Assembly: GCA_965219935.1 (NCBI GenBank)
Contig: CBDCOU010000003.1
Span: forward strand, 2,728,001-2,792,000
DNA from: Bin34 sp965219935
GTDB taxonomy: Bacteria; Chloroflexota; Anaerolineae; Caldilineales; Caldilineaceae
Length of the DNA stretch: 64,000 bases
Direction of reading: 5' to 3'
Both the position numbers and the translations under genes were made by a program. Below are positions 35,055-43,254 of the stretch, in pieces. A model generated the notes under the pieces. The model made no database searches, had not been told where the DNA came from, and saw only the letters and a program-made list of their open reading frames with translations. Within the stretch, counting starts at the first letter, position 1; the number at the start of each line of letters is the position of its first letter.

Positions 35055-36275
35055 ATGCCTGTACCGCGTTCGATCTTTCGGCTTCTGCCTATTCTTCTGA
35101 TTGTGATCGGCAGTGCCCTGGCGGCCTGTGTCGTATCACCGGAGGTTCCTGTCACCGGTGACGGTCCAGCGGCGGAGAGTCAACCCTTGCGGATTGTGAC
35201 CAGCGGCAGCATCGTTGCCGACTGGGTCCACCAGATTGGTGGGGACCACGTGGAAGTGTCGGCACTTGTGCCCCCCGGGGGTGATATGCACATGTTCCAG
35301 CCCGGGCCCCAGGATGTCGCGCGGGTGGCCGACGCCGATATGGTGGTCATGATTGGCATGGGACTGGAGGCCGGTTGGCTTGATCAATTGTTCGAGCAGG
35401 CGCGGGCCGACCAGGCGATTGTGATTAGCTTGGAAGAGTTCATCGATCCCCTGCCCTACTTGCCGATGGGAGGTACCGGGGATGCCCATGGCGACGAGGA
35501 AGGGCACGGCCACGACGAAGACGACCACGACGAGGACGCCCACGGCCACGACGAAGACGATCACGACGAGGATGCCCACGGCCATGACGAAGACGGCCAC
35601 GACGAGGATGCCCACGGCCATGACGAAGACGGCCATGACGAGGATGCCCACGGCCATGACGAAGACGGCCATGACGAGGATGCCCACGGCCACGAAGAGG
35701 CGATGGAGGATGCACATGGCCACGATCACCACGAACATGGCTCGGAGGATCCGCACTTCTGGTTCGATCCGCTGCGGGTACGCGCAGCTGTGACCGGTCT
35801 GGCGCAGGCCATGGGCGCTGCGGATCCCGAGCATGCAGAGATCTATGCCGAGCGAGCTCACCGCTACGATCACGAACTCGAAGAGTTGCACAGTTGGATT
35901 ATCGAGCAGGTATCGATGCTGTCGGCGGAACAAAGGGTGCTGGTGACCTCGCACGACAGCTTCCAGTACTTTGCCCACCTCTATGACTTTGAGATAGTGG
36001 GTACCATCATTCCGAGTCTGGGTACCAGTGCGGAAATCGAGGCGCAGGCCCTCGCCCGCTTGGTGGATACCATCAAGGACCATGGCGTCAACGCCATCTT
36101 TACCGAAGCCTTGACCGACAAGCTGGCCGCCAACTTGGCACAGGAGACCGGGGTCGGCATTGTCGTGCGGCTGTACACAGGTTCGCTGGGAGTACCGGGC
36201 AGCGGAGCCGAGACCTATATCGACATGATGCGACACAATGTCGAAACGATGGTTCAGGCCTTGTCAACCCAGTAA
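35055..36275 (+). CDS. znuA: Zinc-type metal ABC transporter substrate-binding lipoprotein
   Basis: 406 residues. A lipoprotein signal (SIFRLLPILLIVIGSALAAC) is followed by a cluster A-I metal-binding fold. Probable metal ligands are the His in GGDMHMFQP, the His in DPHFWFDP, the His in TSHDSFQYFA and the Glu in FTEAL. Between the first two ligands lies a very long His/Asp-rich loop of five 12-residue units HGHDEDxHDEDA, typical of zinc-specific ZnuA proteins and longer than usual. The AGGAG ribosome site is well placed. It is the first gene of znuA-znuC-znuB. Confidence 0.92.
   Translation: MPVPRSIFRLLPILLIVIGSALAACVVSPEVPVTGDGPAAESQPLRIVTSGSIVADWVHQIGGDHVEVSALVPPGGDMHMFQPGPQDVARVADADMVVMIGMGLEAGWLDQLFEQARADQAIVISLEEFIDPLPYLPMGGTGDAHGDEEGHGHDEDDHDEDAHGHDEDDHDEDAHGHDEDGHDEDAHGHDEDGHDEDAHGHDEDGHDEDAHGHEEAMEDAHGHDHHEHGSEDPHFWFDPLRVRAAVTGLAQAMGAADPEHAEIYAERAHRYDHELEELHSWIIEQVSMLSAEQRVLVTSHDSFQYFAHLYDFEIVGTIIPSLGTSAEIEAQALARLVDTIKDHGVNAIFTEALTDKLAANLAQETGVGIVVRLYTGSLGVPGSGAETYIDMMRHNVETMVQALSTQ
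35505..35684 (+). repeat. Five 36-bp tandem repeats encoding the His/Asp-rich loop of ZnuA
   Basis: Five in-frame units of 36 bp, each encoding HGHDEDxHDEDA with x = D, D, G, G, G. A partial sixth unit (HGHEEAMEDAHGHDHHEHG) follows. The repeats are nearly identical at DNA level, so copy number may vary between strains. Confidence 0.85.
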
Positions 36276-36298
36276 CGGAGCAGGCGCACACACCATTC

Positions 36299-36331
36299 CC
36301 TCGGCCATCCGCGACATCTGGATGGCCGAGG
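36299..36331 (+). promoter_or_regulatory. Intercistronic stem-loop between znuA and znuC
   Basis: Perfect 12-bp stem CCTCGGCCATCC / GGATGGCCGAGG with a 9-nt loop in the 92-bp gap. It resembles the binding-protein/permease hairpins elsewhere in the window and lacks a T-run. It probably protects the znuA message or limits read-through. Confidence 0.6.
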
Positions 36332-36367
36332 CCTTGTCACCCCCGTGACGGAGTAGTTGCGAATACC

Positions 36368-37081
36368 ATGACTTCCGTGCCCATTGCAGTTCGCGATCTG
36401 ACTGTGGCCTTTGGGGACACAAACGCCCTTGAACGCGTGTCGTTCCAGATCGACTCCGGTCAGATGGTGGGGGTTCTGGGTCCCAACGGGGCGGGCAAGA
36501 GCACGCTGTTTGAAGTCTTGGCCGGCTTGCAGCCATTCGCCTGCGGCGAAGTGCTGATTCACGGCCAGCCGGCCTCCGGGAACCCGAGAGCCTTGGCCTA
36601 TGTGCCCCAAAAGGAACGAATCAACTGGCGCGTGCCCCTGAGCGTCCTCCAGGTGGTCATGCAGGGTCGCATCCGCGGGCATCAATGGTTGCGACGGTTC
36701 CGTCCCGCGGACATCGAAATTGGGGAGCAGGCCCTACAGCAGGCGGGACTGTGGTCACACAGGGGGGAGTCGATGGTATCGCTGTCCCGGGGCCAGCAGC
36801 AACGGGTGTTCCTGGCGCGGTCGTTGGCGCAAGGCGCCGACATTCTGCTGCTGGACGAAACCTTCAGCGGAGTGGATATTCGATCCAGGGAGTCCCTGAT
36901 GGAAATCCTGCATGCACTGCGCGATCAGGGACGCACCATTCTGCTGGCCTCGCATGCCGTGGACCAAGTGGAGAAAAATTGCGACTGCTGCCTGTGCCTG
37001 AACCGGGGAGTGGTCGGATTTGGCCGCACCCGGGACCTCGTGGCATCCGGGGTTATCCGGAATTTGGTGGGCACCGTCTGA
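36368..37081 (+). CDS. znuC: Zinc-type metal ABC transporter ATP-binding protein
   Basis: 237 residues: Walker A GPNGAGKST, Q-loop LAYVPQKERINWRVPL (the INWRxP motif is typical of metal-type ZnuC/MntB ATPases), signature VSLSRGQQQRVFLARSL, Walker B ILLLDETFSGVD, H-loop LLASHAVDQVE. Note the signature SRGQQ instead of SGGQ, a mild deviation. Start ATG 36368, 40 bp before the permease gene. It energises zinc (or manganese) import with ZnuB. Confidence 0.9.
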   Translation: MTSVPIAVRDLTVAFGDTNALERVSFQIDSGQMVGVLGPNGAGKSTLFEVLAGLQPFACGEVLIHGQPASGNPRALAYVPQKERINWRVPLSVLQVVMQGRIRGHQWLRRFRPADIEIGEQALQQAGLWSHRGESMVSLSRGQQQRVFLARSLAQGADILLLDETFSGVDIRSRESLMEILHALRDQGRTILLASHAVDQVEKNCDCCLCLNRGVVGFGRTRDLVASGVIRNLVGTV

Positions 37082-37120
37082 CGGGCAACGCGTCTGGCCC
37101 ACGGGCCAACAACCGAGCCG

Positions 37121-37945
37121 ATGGAAATTCTGCACAGCTGGCTGGTCGCGCCCTTTACCTACGAGTTCATGGCGCGGGCGTTGGCGGTTTCAGTCCTGGT
37201 GGGAGTCATGTGTCCTCTTCTGGGCACCCATGTGGTTACCCGGGATCTCGGATTCATGAGCGACGCCTTGGCCCACTCTGTCATGCCTGGTGTGGTAGCG
37301 GCGGTGTTGGTCGGCTTGCACCCCCTGTGGGGTGCCGTGCCCTCCGCCATTGTCGTCGCACTGTTGCTGGGTTGGTTGGTACACAGTACAGGCCTCAGTG
37401 CCGACACCACCATCGGCATCCTTTTCGCCGGTCTGTTTGCCTTGGGCGTGGCGCTTCTGCCCTTGGTGCGCCACGTCCGACTCAATTTGGAGGATCTCCT
37501 CCTGGGCCAGGTGCTGGGTGCTTCGCCGGTGGATGTGGTAGTGACTGCGATCCTGACCGCGGTGGTGGCGGCGGTTCTGTACGGGCTGCACAGCCGGTTG
37601 CTGTTTGTCAGTTTTGATCCGCTGGGTGCCAAGGTGGCGGGACTGTCCGCCACGCGGCTGGACTACCTGTTTCTGGTATTGCTGGCCATAGCCACGGTCA
37701 CGGCCCTACAGGCCGTGGGCATCATTCTGGTCATCTCACTGCTCATCACCCCTGCTGCGGCCGCATTGCTGGTGGCCCGCACGTTTGAGCACGCCATGAT
37801 CCTGAGTGCGGGGTTTGGCGTATCGGCGGCGGTGGTGGGCCTGTACGCCTCCTACCACCTGAATGTGGCCTCCGGCCCGGCCATGGCCTTGGTGGCGACG
37901 GCCATCTTTGCGGTGGCCTACGCGGTGGCGGCCGCACGGCGATAG
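37121..37945 (+). CDS. znuB: Zinc-type metal ABC transporter permease
   Basis: 274 residues, ABC-3 family permease with about eight membrane segments. Diagnostic segments are FMARALAVSVLVGVMCPLLG, THVVTRDLGFMSDALAHSVM, LSADTTIGILFAGLFALGVA and IILVISLLITPAAAALLVAR. It completes the znuACB operon. A decayed copy of the same gene lies at 29822-30262, which implies past duplication of this operon. Confidence 0.92.
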   Translation: MEILHSWLVAPFTYEFMARALAVSVLVGVMCPLLGTHVVTRDLGFMSDALAHSVMPGVVAAVLVGLHPLWGAVPSAIVVALLLGWLVHSTGLSADTTIGILFAGLFALGVALLPLVRHVRLNLEDLLLGQVLGASPVDVVVTAILTAVVAAVLYGLHSRLLFVSFDPLGAKVAGLSATRLDYLFLVLLAIATVTALQAVGIILVISLLITPAAAALLVARTFEHAMILSAGFGVSAAVVGLYASYHLNVASGPAMALVATAIFAVAYAVAAARR

Positions 37946-38126
37946 GAACCACCCGCGCGATGGCGGCACCGTTGGTGTACTGCGGGACCTCGGCTGGCCA
38001 CGGTTCCGGCGGGTTGGACCAGGCACTGGTCGACGTGCACTTCCCCAAGGTCGAAAAGATTGTCCTGGTATGTGACAACCCCTACTGCATAGTCATGTTG
38101 AATTGGCACAACAAGAAAGGACAAAG

Positions 38127-39290
38127 ATGTTGAATTTACCGGTTGATTGGGCAACGTTATGGTTAGGGGGCTTCTGCCCGGTGGAGGCGCTCGGTGGTTT
38201 GCCGGTGCGTGGCACAGATTATGCCGCGCATCCACAGCTGGATGATCTCCTGACCCTGCCTGCCAACGCCGCCTTACACACCGAGGCGACGCTTGAAACG
38301 GCAGAAGCGGCATGGTCGGAACGCCTGGGCGGCGCGTGGGTTGTGCTGGTGCGCGATGCCTACCGCGCTCGCCGCTTGCTGCATCAGGCGGCGGGGATTC
38401 AGCCAGGCGAACGGGTCGGTGTCCCAGCGAATGCCAGCCATGACCTGGCAGAGTCGGTCAAGCATCACAAGGCGTTGCCGCGCTTTCTGGACTTTGACGC
38501 TCATCTACGGCTCGCACCGTCCGGTACGCGCTTCACCTGGACACAGGTGGTGCGCGGGTTGTGGCAACCACAGAACGCTACATGGCTCGACTGCGCTGAC
38601 ACCCTGCCTACCCCCGGCGCGGCAGAGCGCCCGGCGGTGACGCTGTACGGCTTACATCTGCCTGATGCTGATGACCGCCCCGGTACGCTGTTGGTATTCG
38701 GTGATGAGGCCCTTTATGCAGAGGTGAGAGCGTTGCGTCAGCCGTCTGACGGCCCGAACGCAGCGCAGGCATTGGCCCAGTGTGAACGTCTGCCAGAACT
38801 AGCGGAGCGCCAAAGCGAGAATCTGGCGGAGGTGCGGCGAGGTCTGCGTGAAGCTGCCGGGTTGGAGACACACGAGCCGAACGAACTGGCACTGGCGACC
38901 GCGGTCGCGGTGCAAATTCCGCCAGAGAGCGATGTCGCCACATTTTACGCCTACGTTGAGCAGGAAAACACGCCCGTGCGCTGGCTGCCACAGATTCAGC
39001 CTTTGCATTATGCCGCGCTGGGTTCCGACGGTGCGCCAGAGCATCGGGAAACGGCGGCGAACCTTGCCCGCTGGTTGTGCGTCCCGGTGGGGCCGGATTA
39101 CACCTTTGAGGAAATCAAACACGGTGTGCTGGGCATCGTCAAAGCGGCGGAATACCTCGGTGTGCGCTGGCGCGTTAATCCAGCCTACGCCGCCGAGTAC
39201 GCTGCCTTGATGGATCGAACCTATGGCACGGGACATGATGCCTATCGCCCGTTGTTTGCGCTGGATGAAGCCATCGCAGCAGGAGACTGA
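38127..39290 (+). CDS. Protein of unknown function in a COG0523/WD40 metal-linked operon
   Basis: 387 residues from ATG 38127, with AAGGA six bases upstream. I do not recognise the family with confidence. The stretch AAGIQPGERVGVPANASHDL and the following RFLDFDAHLRLAPSG resemble the fold-type-I DegT/DnrJ aminotransferase large domain, but no PLP lysine is evident. The C-terminal third (ETAANLARWLCVPVGPDYTF, then EEIKHGVLGIVKAAEYLGVRW) supports such a fold weakly. It is followed 119 bp later by the COG0523 GTPase gene and lies 180 bp after znuB. A role linked to zinc limitation is inferred from neighbours only. Confidence 0.7.
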   Translation: MLNLPVDWATLWLGGFCPVEALGGLPVRGTDYAAHPQLDDLLTLPANAALHTEATLETAEAAWSERLGGAWVVLVRDAYRARRLLHQAAGIQPGERVGVPANASHDLAESVKHHKALPRFLDFDAHLRLAPSGTRFTWTQVVRGLWQPQNATWLDCADTLPTPGAAERPAVTLYGLHLPDADDRPGTLLVFGDEALYAEVRALRQPSDGPNAAQALAQCERLPELAERQSENLAEVRRGLREAAGLETHEPNELALATAVAVQIPPESDVATFYAYVEQENTPVRWLPQIQPLHYAALGSDGAPEHRETAANLARWLCVPVGPDYTFEEIKHGVLGIVKAAEYLGVRWRVNPAYAAEYAALMDRTYGTGHDAYRPLFALDEAIAAGD

Positions 39291-39409
39291 CCAGCCATAC
39301 CGTTGCTCGCCATCACCGGGATGCTGCATCAACCAAAGACCGCGCTGACGCGGGCGCTCATTGAAGCGCCATTTACCCAAGACAACTGTTGCATAAAGGA
39401 GACAGGAAC

Positions 39410-40765
39410 ATGATGAACACACTTGAAAACCGAGTGTCAGTGACCGTTTTGACCGGCTTTCTGGGGGCTGGCAAAACCACGCTACTCAACCGCATCCTGA
39501 CCGAAAACCACGGTAAGAGAATCGCGGTGATCGAAAACGAGTTCGGCGAAATCGGCATTGACAACGATCTGGTCATCGACGCGGAAGAAGAAATCTTCGA
39601 GATGAACAACGGATGCATCTGCTGCACCGTTCGGGGCGATTTGATTCGCATTCTCGGTCACCTGATGAAGCGTCGCGACAAGTTCGACTACATCGTGATC
39701 GAAACCACCGGCATGGCGGATCCCGGTCCCGTTGCGCAAACCTTTTACGTGGATGACGACATGCAGCAAAAACTGCTGCTGGATGCGATTGTCACGGTGG
39801 TGGATGCCAAGCACATCTGGGAACACATCGACGACAGCGATGAAGCAAAAGAACAGGTTGCCTTTGCCGATGTGATCCTGCTCAACAAGGTTGATCTGGT
39901 TGCCCCGGAAGACCTCGACAGGCTCGAAGCCCGCATTAAAAGCATGAACAGCATGGCGAAAATCTGCCGCACCCGCGACGCGGTGGTCGAGATGGATCAG
40001 ATTCTCAATGTGGGCGGCTTCAACCTCGACCGGGCGCTGGAAATCGACCCGAAGTTCATGGAGCCGGAATATCCGTTTGAATGGTCGGGCATCTATGAAC
40101 TGAACACCGGGACCTACGAATGGGTGATGAGCGAAGGCCCTGATCCGGCAATGGGGGCCGCACTGCTCCCGCTGGCCAATGTTGGAGTGTCGGCGAAGGA
40201 AGAGACGTTGATGGACGCCGTGCTGACTTACTCCGAAGATGAGCAGGCAGTCCAGGCAGGCCAAACGCTGCACCTCGGCAAGGGACAGCACAATCAGCTC
40301 GTGCTGAACCAAAACGGCGAGACCGTCTTCAATTTCGCGATCGAACAGCCGGGCCCTTACATGCTGTTCACCGAACACCACCCTGATGAATTCGACGCGC
40401 ACTTGTGCGGCACGAATGCCGTGCTAGCCCCGCTCGAAACCCGCGAGTACAAGCCCGATCATGAACACGACGAAGAAGTGACTTCGGTTGGCATCGCTCT
40501 GCCCGGTGATTTTGACTTGGAGAAGCTCAATGGTTGGTTAAGTCGCCTGTTGCGCGTGCAGGGACAGGACATCTTCCGCATGAAAGGCGTGTTGAGCGTG
40601 CGCGGCTGGGATGAGCGCTTTGTATTTCAGGGGGTGCACATGCTCTTCGATGGCCGCCCGGATCGTGCGTGGGGGAATGAACCACGTCACAACAAGATGA
40701 TTTTCATCGGACGCAGCTTGGATCGGGCTGCATTGGAAGAAGGCTTCCGCGCATGCCTCGTGTAA
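39410..40765 (+). CDS. COG0523 (CobW/ZNG1-like) G3E GTPase, putative metallochaperone
   Basis: 451 residues from ATG 39410 (AAGGAG upstream). Walker A is TGFLGAGKTTLLNRIL; the metal-binding CxCC motif is NNGCICCTVRGDL; ETTGMADPGPV is the G3 region; LNKVDLV is the nucleotide-specificity motif. The C-terminal CobW_C domain ends with RVQGQDIFRMKGVLSVRG, then WDERFVFQGVHMLFDG. Family members move zinc, cobalt or iron into client enzymes, often under Zur control. Its position after znuACB supports zinc. Its end overlaps the WD40 gene by 13 bp. Confidence 0.93.
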   Translation: MMNTLENRVSVTVLTGFLGAGKTTLLNRILTENHGKRIAVIENEFGEIGIDNDLVIDAEEEIFEMNNGCICCTVRGDLIRILGHLMKRRDKFDYIVIETTGMADPGPVAQTFYVDDDMQQKLLLDAIVTVVDAKHIWEHIDDSDEAKEQVAFADVILLNKVDLVAPEDLDRLEARIKSMNSMAKICRTRDAVVEMDQILNVGGFNLDRALEIDPKFMEPEYPFEWSGIYELNTGTYEWVMSEGPDPAMGAALLPLANVGVSAKEETLMDAVLTYSEDEQAVQAGQTLHLGKGQHNQLVLNQNGETVFNFAIEQPGPYMLFTEHHPDEFDAHLCGTNAVLAPLETREYKPDHEHDEEVTSVGIALPGDFDLEKLNGWLSRLLRVQGQDIFRMKGVLSVRGWDERFVFQGVHMLFDGRPDRAWGNEPRHNKMIFIGRSLDRAALEEGFRACLV

Positions 40766-41808
40766 CGAAGAAGCGCAAAAACAAGCGCAAACCGCCACAG
40801 CCATCGCGCCAGGCGATATGGCGTGCCGACATTGACGATCATCCGATTGCGTTGGCATGGTCGCCGGATGGCAAAAGGTTGGCTGTGGCGGGGGTGTCCG
40901 GCCCCATCACATTGTTCAATGGTGCAGACGGCGCGGTACAGCACCAGCTACCCGGCCATCCCCTCGGCACGATGGCGATTTCCTGGCACAAAGACAGTCG
41001 TCTGCTCGCCAGCGTCGGACAGGACGGCAAGGTACGGCTGTGGGATGCCGGGACAGGAACGCAGACCGCTGAAATGGCTGGCGGCGCCAGCTGGGTGGAG
41101 CGTGTCGCTTTCAGCCCTGCGGGCGATTCGCTGGTGTCGGCCGCCGGGCGCAAACTGCGCATGTGGGACGCCACCGGGGCACTTAACTACGAATATCCCG
41201 ATGCGAACAGCACCATTACCGACATCAAGTGGCGCAGAGATGGCAAACAGTTCGCCATCTCTGCCTACAATGGAGTCGTGCTGTACGACCCCCAAAAAGC
41301 GGAACCGCTCCACCGTTTCGAATGGCAGGGATCGACGCTCACACTGGAATGGAGTCCCGATGGAAAGTTCATCGCCACTGGCGACCAGGACTCGACGGTG
41401 CATTTTTGGATCACCGATACCGGGAAGGATTTGCAGATGTGGGGCTACCAAACAAAGGTGCTGGAACTGGCATGGAGCTTCAATAGTCGCTACCTGGCAA
41501 CCGGCGGCGGGGTTCAGGCGGTAATCTGGGACTGTTCCGGCAAGGGGCCGGCCAACACTCAACCGATCACGCTGGAAGGGCATCGGCAACTCATCAAGCA
41601 CCTGAAGTTTCAACGCCGGGGTATGCTGCTGGCTTCCGGTGGCAACGATGGTCTGCTGACAATCTGGAAAGTCGAGAAGAAACCCGTTTTGCTGGCGGAT
41701 GCTGTATTCAAATCCCCAATTGCCGGCTTGGCCTGGTCACCGGATGATCGCTGTATCGCGGTGTCAGATGAGAGTGGCATCCTGTCGATAATGGCAGTGC
41801 AGCGATGA
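40753..41808 (+). CDS. WD40 repeat protein translationally coupled to the COG0523 GTPase
   Basis: 351 residues: a very basic N-terminus (VTKKRKNKRKPPQPSRQ) and then about seven WD40 blades (ALAWSPDGKRLAVAG, KVRLWDAGTG, RKLRMWDATG, LEWSPDGKFIATGDQDSTVH, GLAWSPDDRCIAVSD). No signal peptide. The start lies inside the GTPase gene, so the two are made together; a scaffold or client role for the GTPase is a reasonable inference. Confidence 0.9.
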   Translation: MPRVTKKRKNKRKPPQPSRQAIWRADIDDHPIALAWSPDGKRLAVAGVSGPITLFNGADGAVQHQLPGHPLGTMAISWHKDSRLLASVGQDGKVRLWDAGTGTQTAEMAGGASWVERVAFSPAGDSLVSAAGRKLRMWDATGALNYEYPDANSTITDIKWRRDGKQFAISAYNGVVLYDPQKAEPLHRFEWQGSTLTLEWSPDGKFIATGDQDSTVHFWITDTGKDLQMWGYQTKVLELAWSFNSRYLATGGGVQAVIWDCSGKGPANTQPITLEGHRQLIKHLKFQRRGMLLASGGNDGLLTIWKVEKKPVLLADAVFKSPIAGLAWSPDDRCIAVSDESGILSIMAVQR

Positions 41809-42094
41809 TGAGCAACGGCGTTTCATATGAAATTTTCCCTCTGTTGGTGAGGCTTTTGTCCCGATGATGACGGCGTGCGCGGTCCCTATGACCGCGCCCG
41901 TCGCGACCGGCCTTTACATCTCCCACCACTTCAATTGGCTGCCGGTCCTGCCATGCCCCTGGTAGCAAGCGGGACATTTGCACTGGCGGGTTCATTCAGG
42001 TGAAAAGCCCCTGCCAGAGAATCCTCTTCTCGAAAGCGGCTTGTCGTCAGAGGCCCGTACGTTGGCAAAAACCAGAGCAAAACCAAAGTCGGGC
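41809..42094. other. Intergenic stretch with no recognised gene
   Basis: About 285 bp between the WD40 gene and the IS remnant. TTGGCTGCCGGTCCTGCCA at 41937-41955 weakly resembles the terminal repeat of the 34160-35000 element and may be an eroded IS end. Nothing else stands out. Confidence 0.3.
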
Positions 42095-42571
42095 TCAGGG
42101 CAGGGCGAAGGCCAGGATCCACGGTTGGCGTCCGATGCGGTAGCGCGGCAGGCCGATGGCTCCATCCGCTTCGAGATGCCGTTGCATCGTCCGTCCCTTG
42201 TTCAGGGGCAGCTCAGTGCAGGATACCCATGACGATGGGGGAGTTCCCCTTGCGCATACGGCCATTGTCCTCCTGGAACGGCACGTCCAGGATGCAGTGC
42301 CGGCCGTCCTTCCGCCCAGAAGGTCCCCGCCGGTGGCTGAGCACGAGGTCCAGCAGGATGTATCCACCGGACGGCCAGGATGTAGTAGCGCACGAAGTGC
42401 TGCCGACGACCGCGGAGACCGGCCTCTTGACAGGGGTATTCACACAACAGCTGCCAAGATTCGGCGGTGCACCGAGAGCTGTGGGCATGAACCTGCAACG
42501 ATGCCGACCGGACGTGGTCCTGGAGGCCAAAGACGGAGCTGGCCGCGGCGGCCTGCTTCCCGGGACGGAGG
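42095..42571 (-). mobile_element. ISAs1-type transposase remnant
   Basis: Minus-strand translation, with one frameshift, reads RHCILDVPFQEDNGRMRKGN (frame 1), then LNKGRTMQRHLEADGAIGLP and RYRIGRQPWILA (frame 2), the C-terminal part of an ISAs1 DDE transposase. The N-terminal half is unrecognisable. The remnant's right side abuts the third copy of the metal-operon leader, the same arrangement as at 35000. Confidence 0.65.
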
Positions 42572-42623
42572 CCAGCTGTATGCTATATTGGAACGAGCCG
42601 AATGTTGCGCTGAAAGCATCACT
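42572..42623 (+). promoter_or_regulatory. Third, diverged copy of the metal-operon leader
   Basis: CCAGCTGTATGCTATATTGG and the following AATGTTGCGCTGAAAGCATC, just before ATG 42624, parallel the leader upstream of znuA (AACTGTATGCTGTGCTATAT and GTGTTGCCCTAGGAGCATCG). The palindrome is degenerate here (TATATT followed by GGAAC), so metal control may be lost. Confidence 0.5.
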
Positions 42624-42890
42624 ATGACTATACCGTGTCCGATCTTCCGGCTTCATCCCGCCTATCGGTTGATTTTGGCATTGATTGCCTCTTTTTCTGC
42701 AACTGTTGCTGTTCACGCCGAACAGGTGTTCAGTTCTGATTCTGCCCCCATGCCCGCCATGTGGCTCGGATCCATGACACAGGTTCTCGGCATCCGCGCC
42801 TGGAGCCTCTTCCACATCTGGATGGCTGGATGGATGTTTGCAGGACTTTGGCTGATCCTGCAAGTAGCTTGCCTGGTGTGGTTCCTGTAG
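42624..42890 (+). CDS. Small membrane protein with a ZnuA-like leader sequence
   Basis: 88 residues from ATG 42624. The start MTIPCPIFRL matches MTVPRSIFRL and MPVPRSIFRL of the Nik-like and ZnuA-like binding proteins, but no lipobox Cys follows (instead TVAVHAE, a possible signal peptidase I site). A second hydrophobic segment (WMAGWMFAGLWLILQVACLV) spans the membrane near the C-terminus. No domain recognised. It may be a chimera formed when the leader was copied next to an unrelated sequence. Confidence 0.5.
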   Translation: MTIPCPIFRLHPAYRLILALIASFSATVAVHAEQVFSSDSAPMPAMWLGSMTQVLGIRAWSLFHIWMAGWMFAGLWLILQVACLVWFL

Positions 42891-42903
42891 ATGGGGTGAT
42901 CGA

Positions 42904-43194
42904 GTGGCCAACCATCCCCCTTGCTCAGGTCCCGAATGTAACCGCGGAGGGCGGTTGCGGGACCCACGCAACCGTGATCCAGTCTGTATGGGCCACTACC
43001 AGCAGGCCCTCCGCCATCCCGACCGACCGCTGCGGGAGCTACGCCGCAAGCGGCCGCGCAGCGCTGCATTTGTCTGTCCCAGTTGCGACCGGCAGAAGAA
43101 CCATTACGCCAAGGACCTGTGCAAGGCCTGCTACGAATGGATCCGGGAACATGGCAAAGGCCAGCTCCGACGTTTGCAATCAAGAGCGGATTGA
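42904..43194 (+). CDS. Small Cys/His-rich putative zinc-binding protein
   Basis: 96 residues, GTG start, 13 bp after the membrane-protein gene. Two successive motifs, CSGPEC-x(16)-CMGHY and CPSC-x(10)-CKACY, resemble the paired Cys/His knuckles of small HNH-like or zinc-ribbon proteins (the C..C....GLC..HY.R pattern). The protein is highly basic (RELRRKRPRSAAF), so nucleic-acid binding is plausible. No named family can be assigned. Confidence 0.55.
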   Translation: MANHPPCSGPECNRGGRLRDPRNRDPVCMGHYQQALRHPDRPLRELRRKRPRSAAFVCPSCDRQKNHYAKDLCKACYEWIREHGKGQLRRLQSRAD

Positions 43195-43254
43195 GATCGC
43201 ACACGGAAGGGCCCTCGGGCCAAGCTGCTGAAAAACGGGGGCAATTGAAACAGG

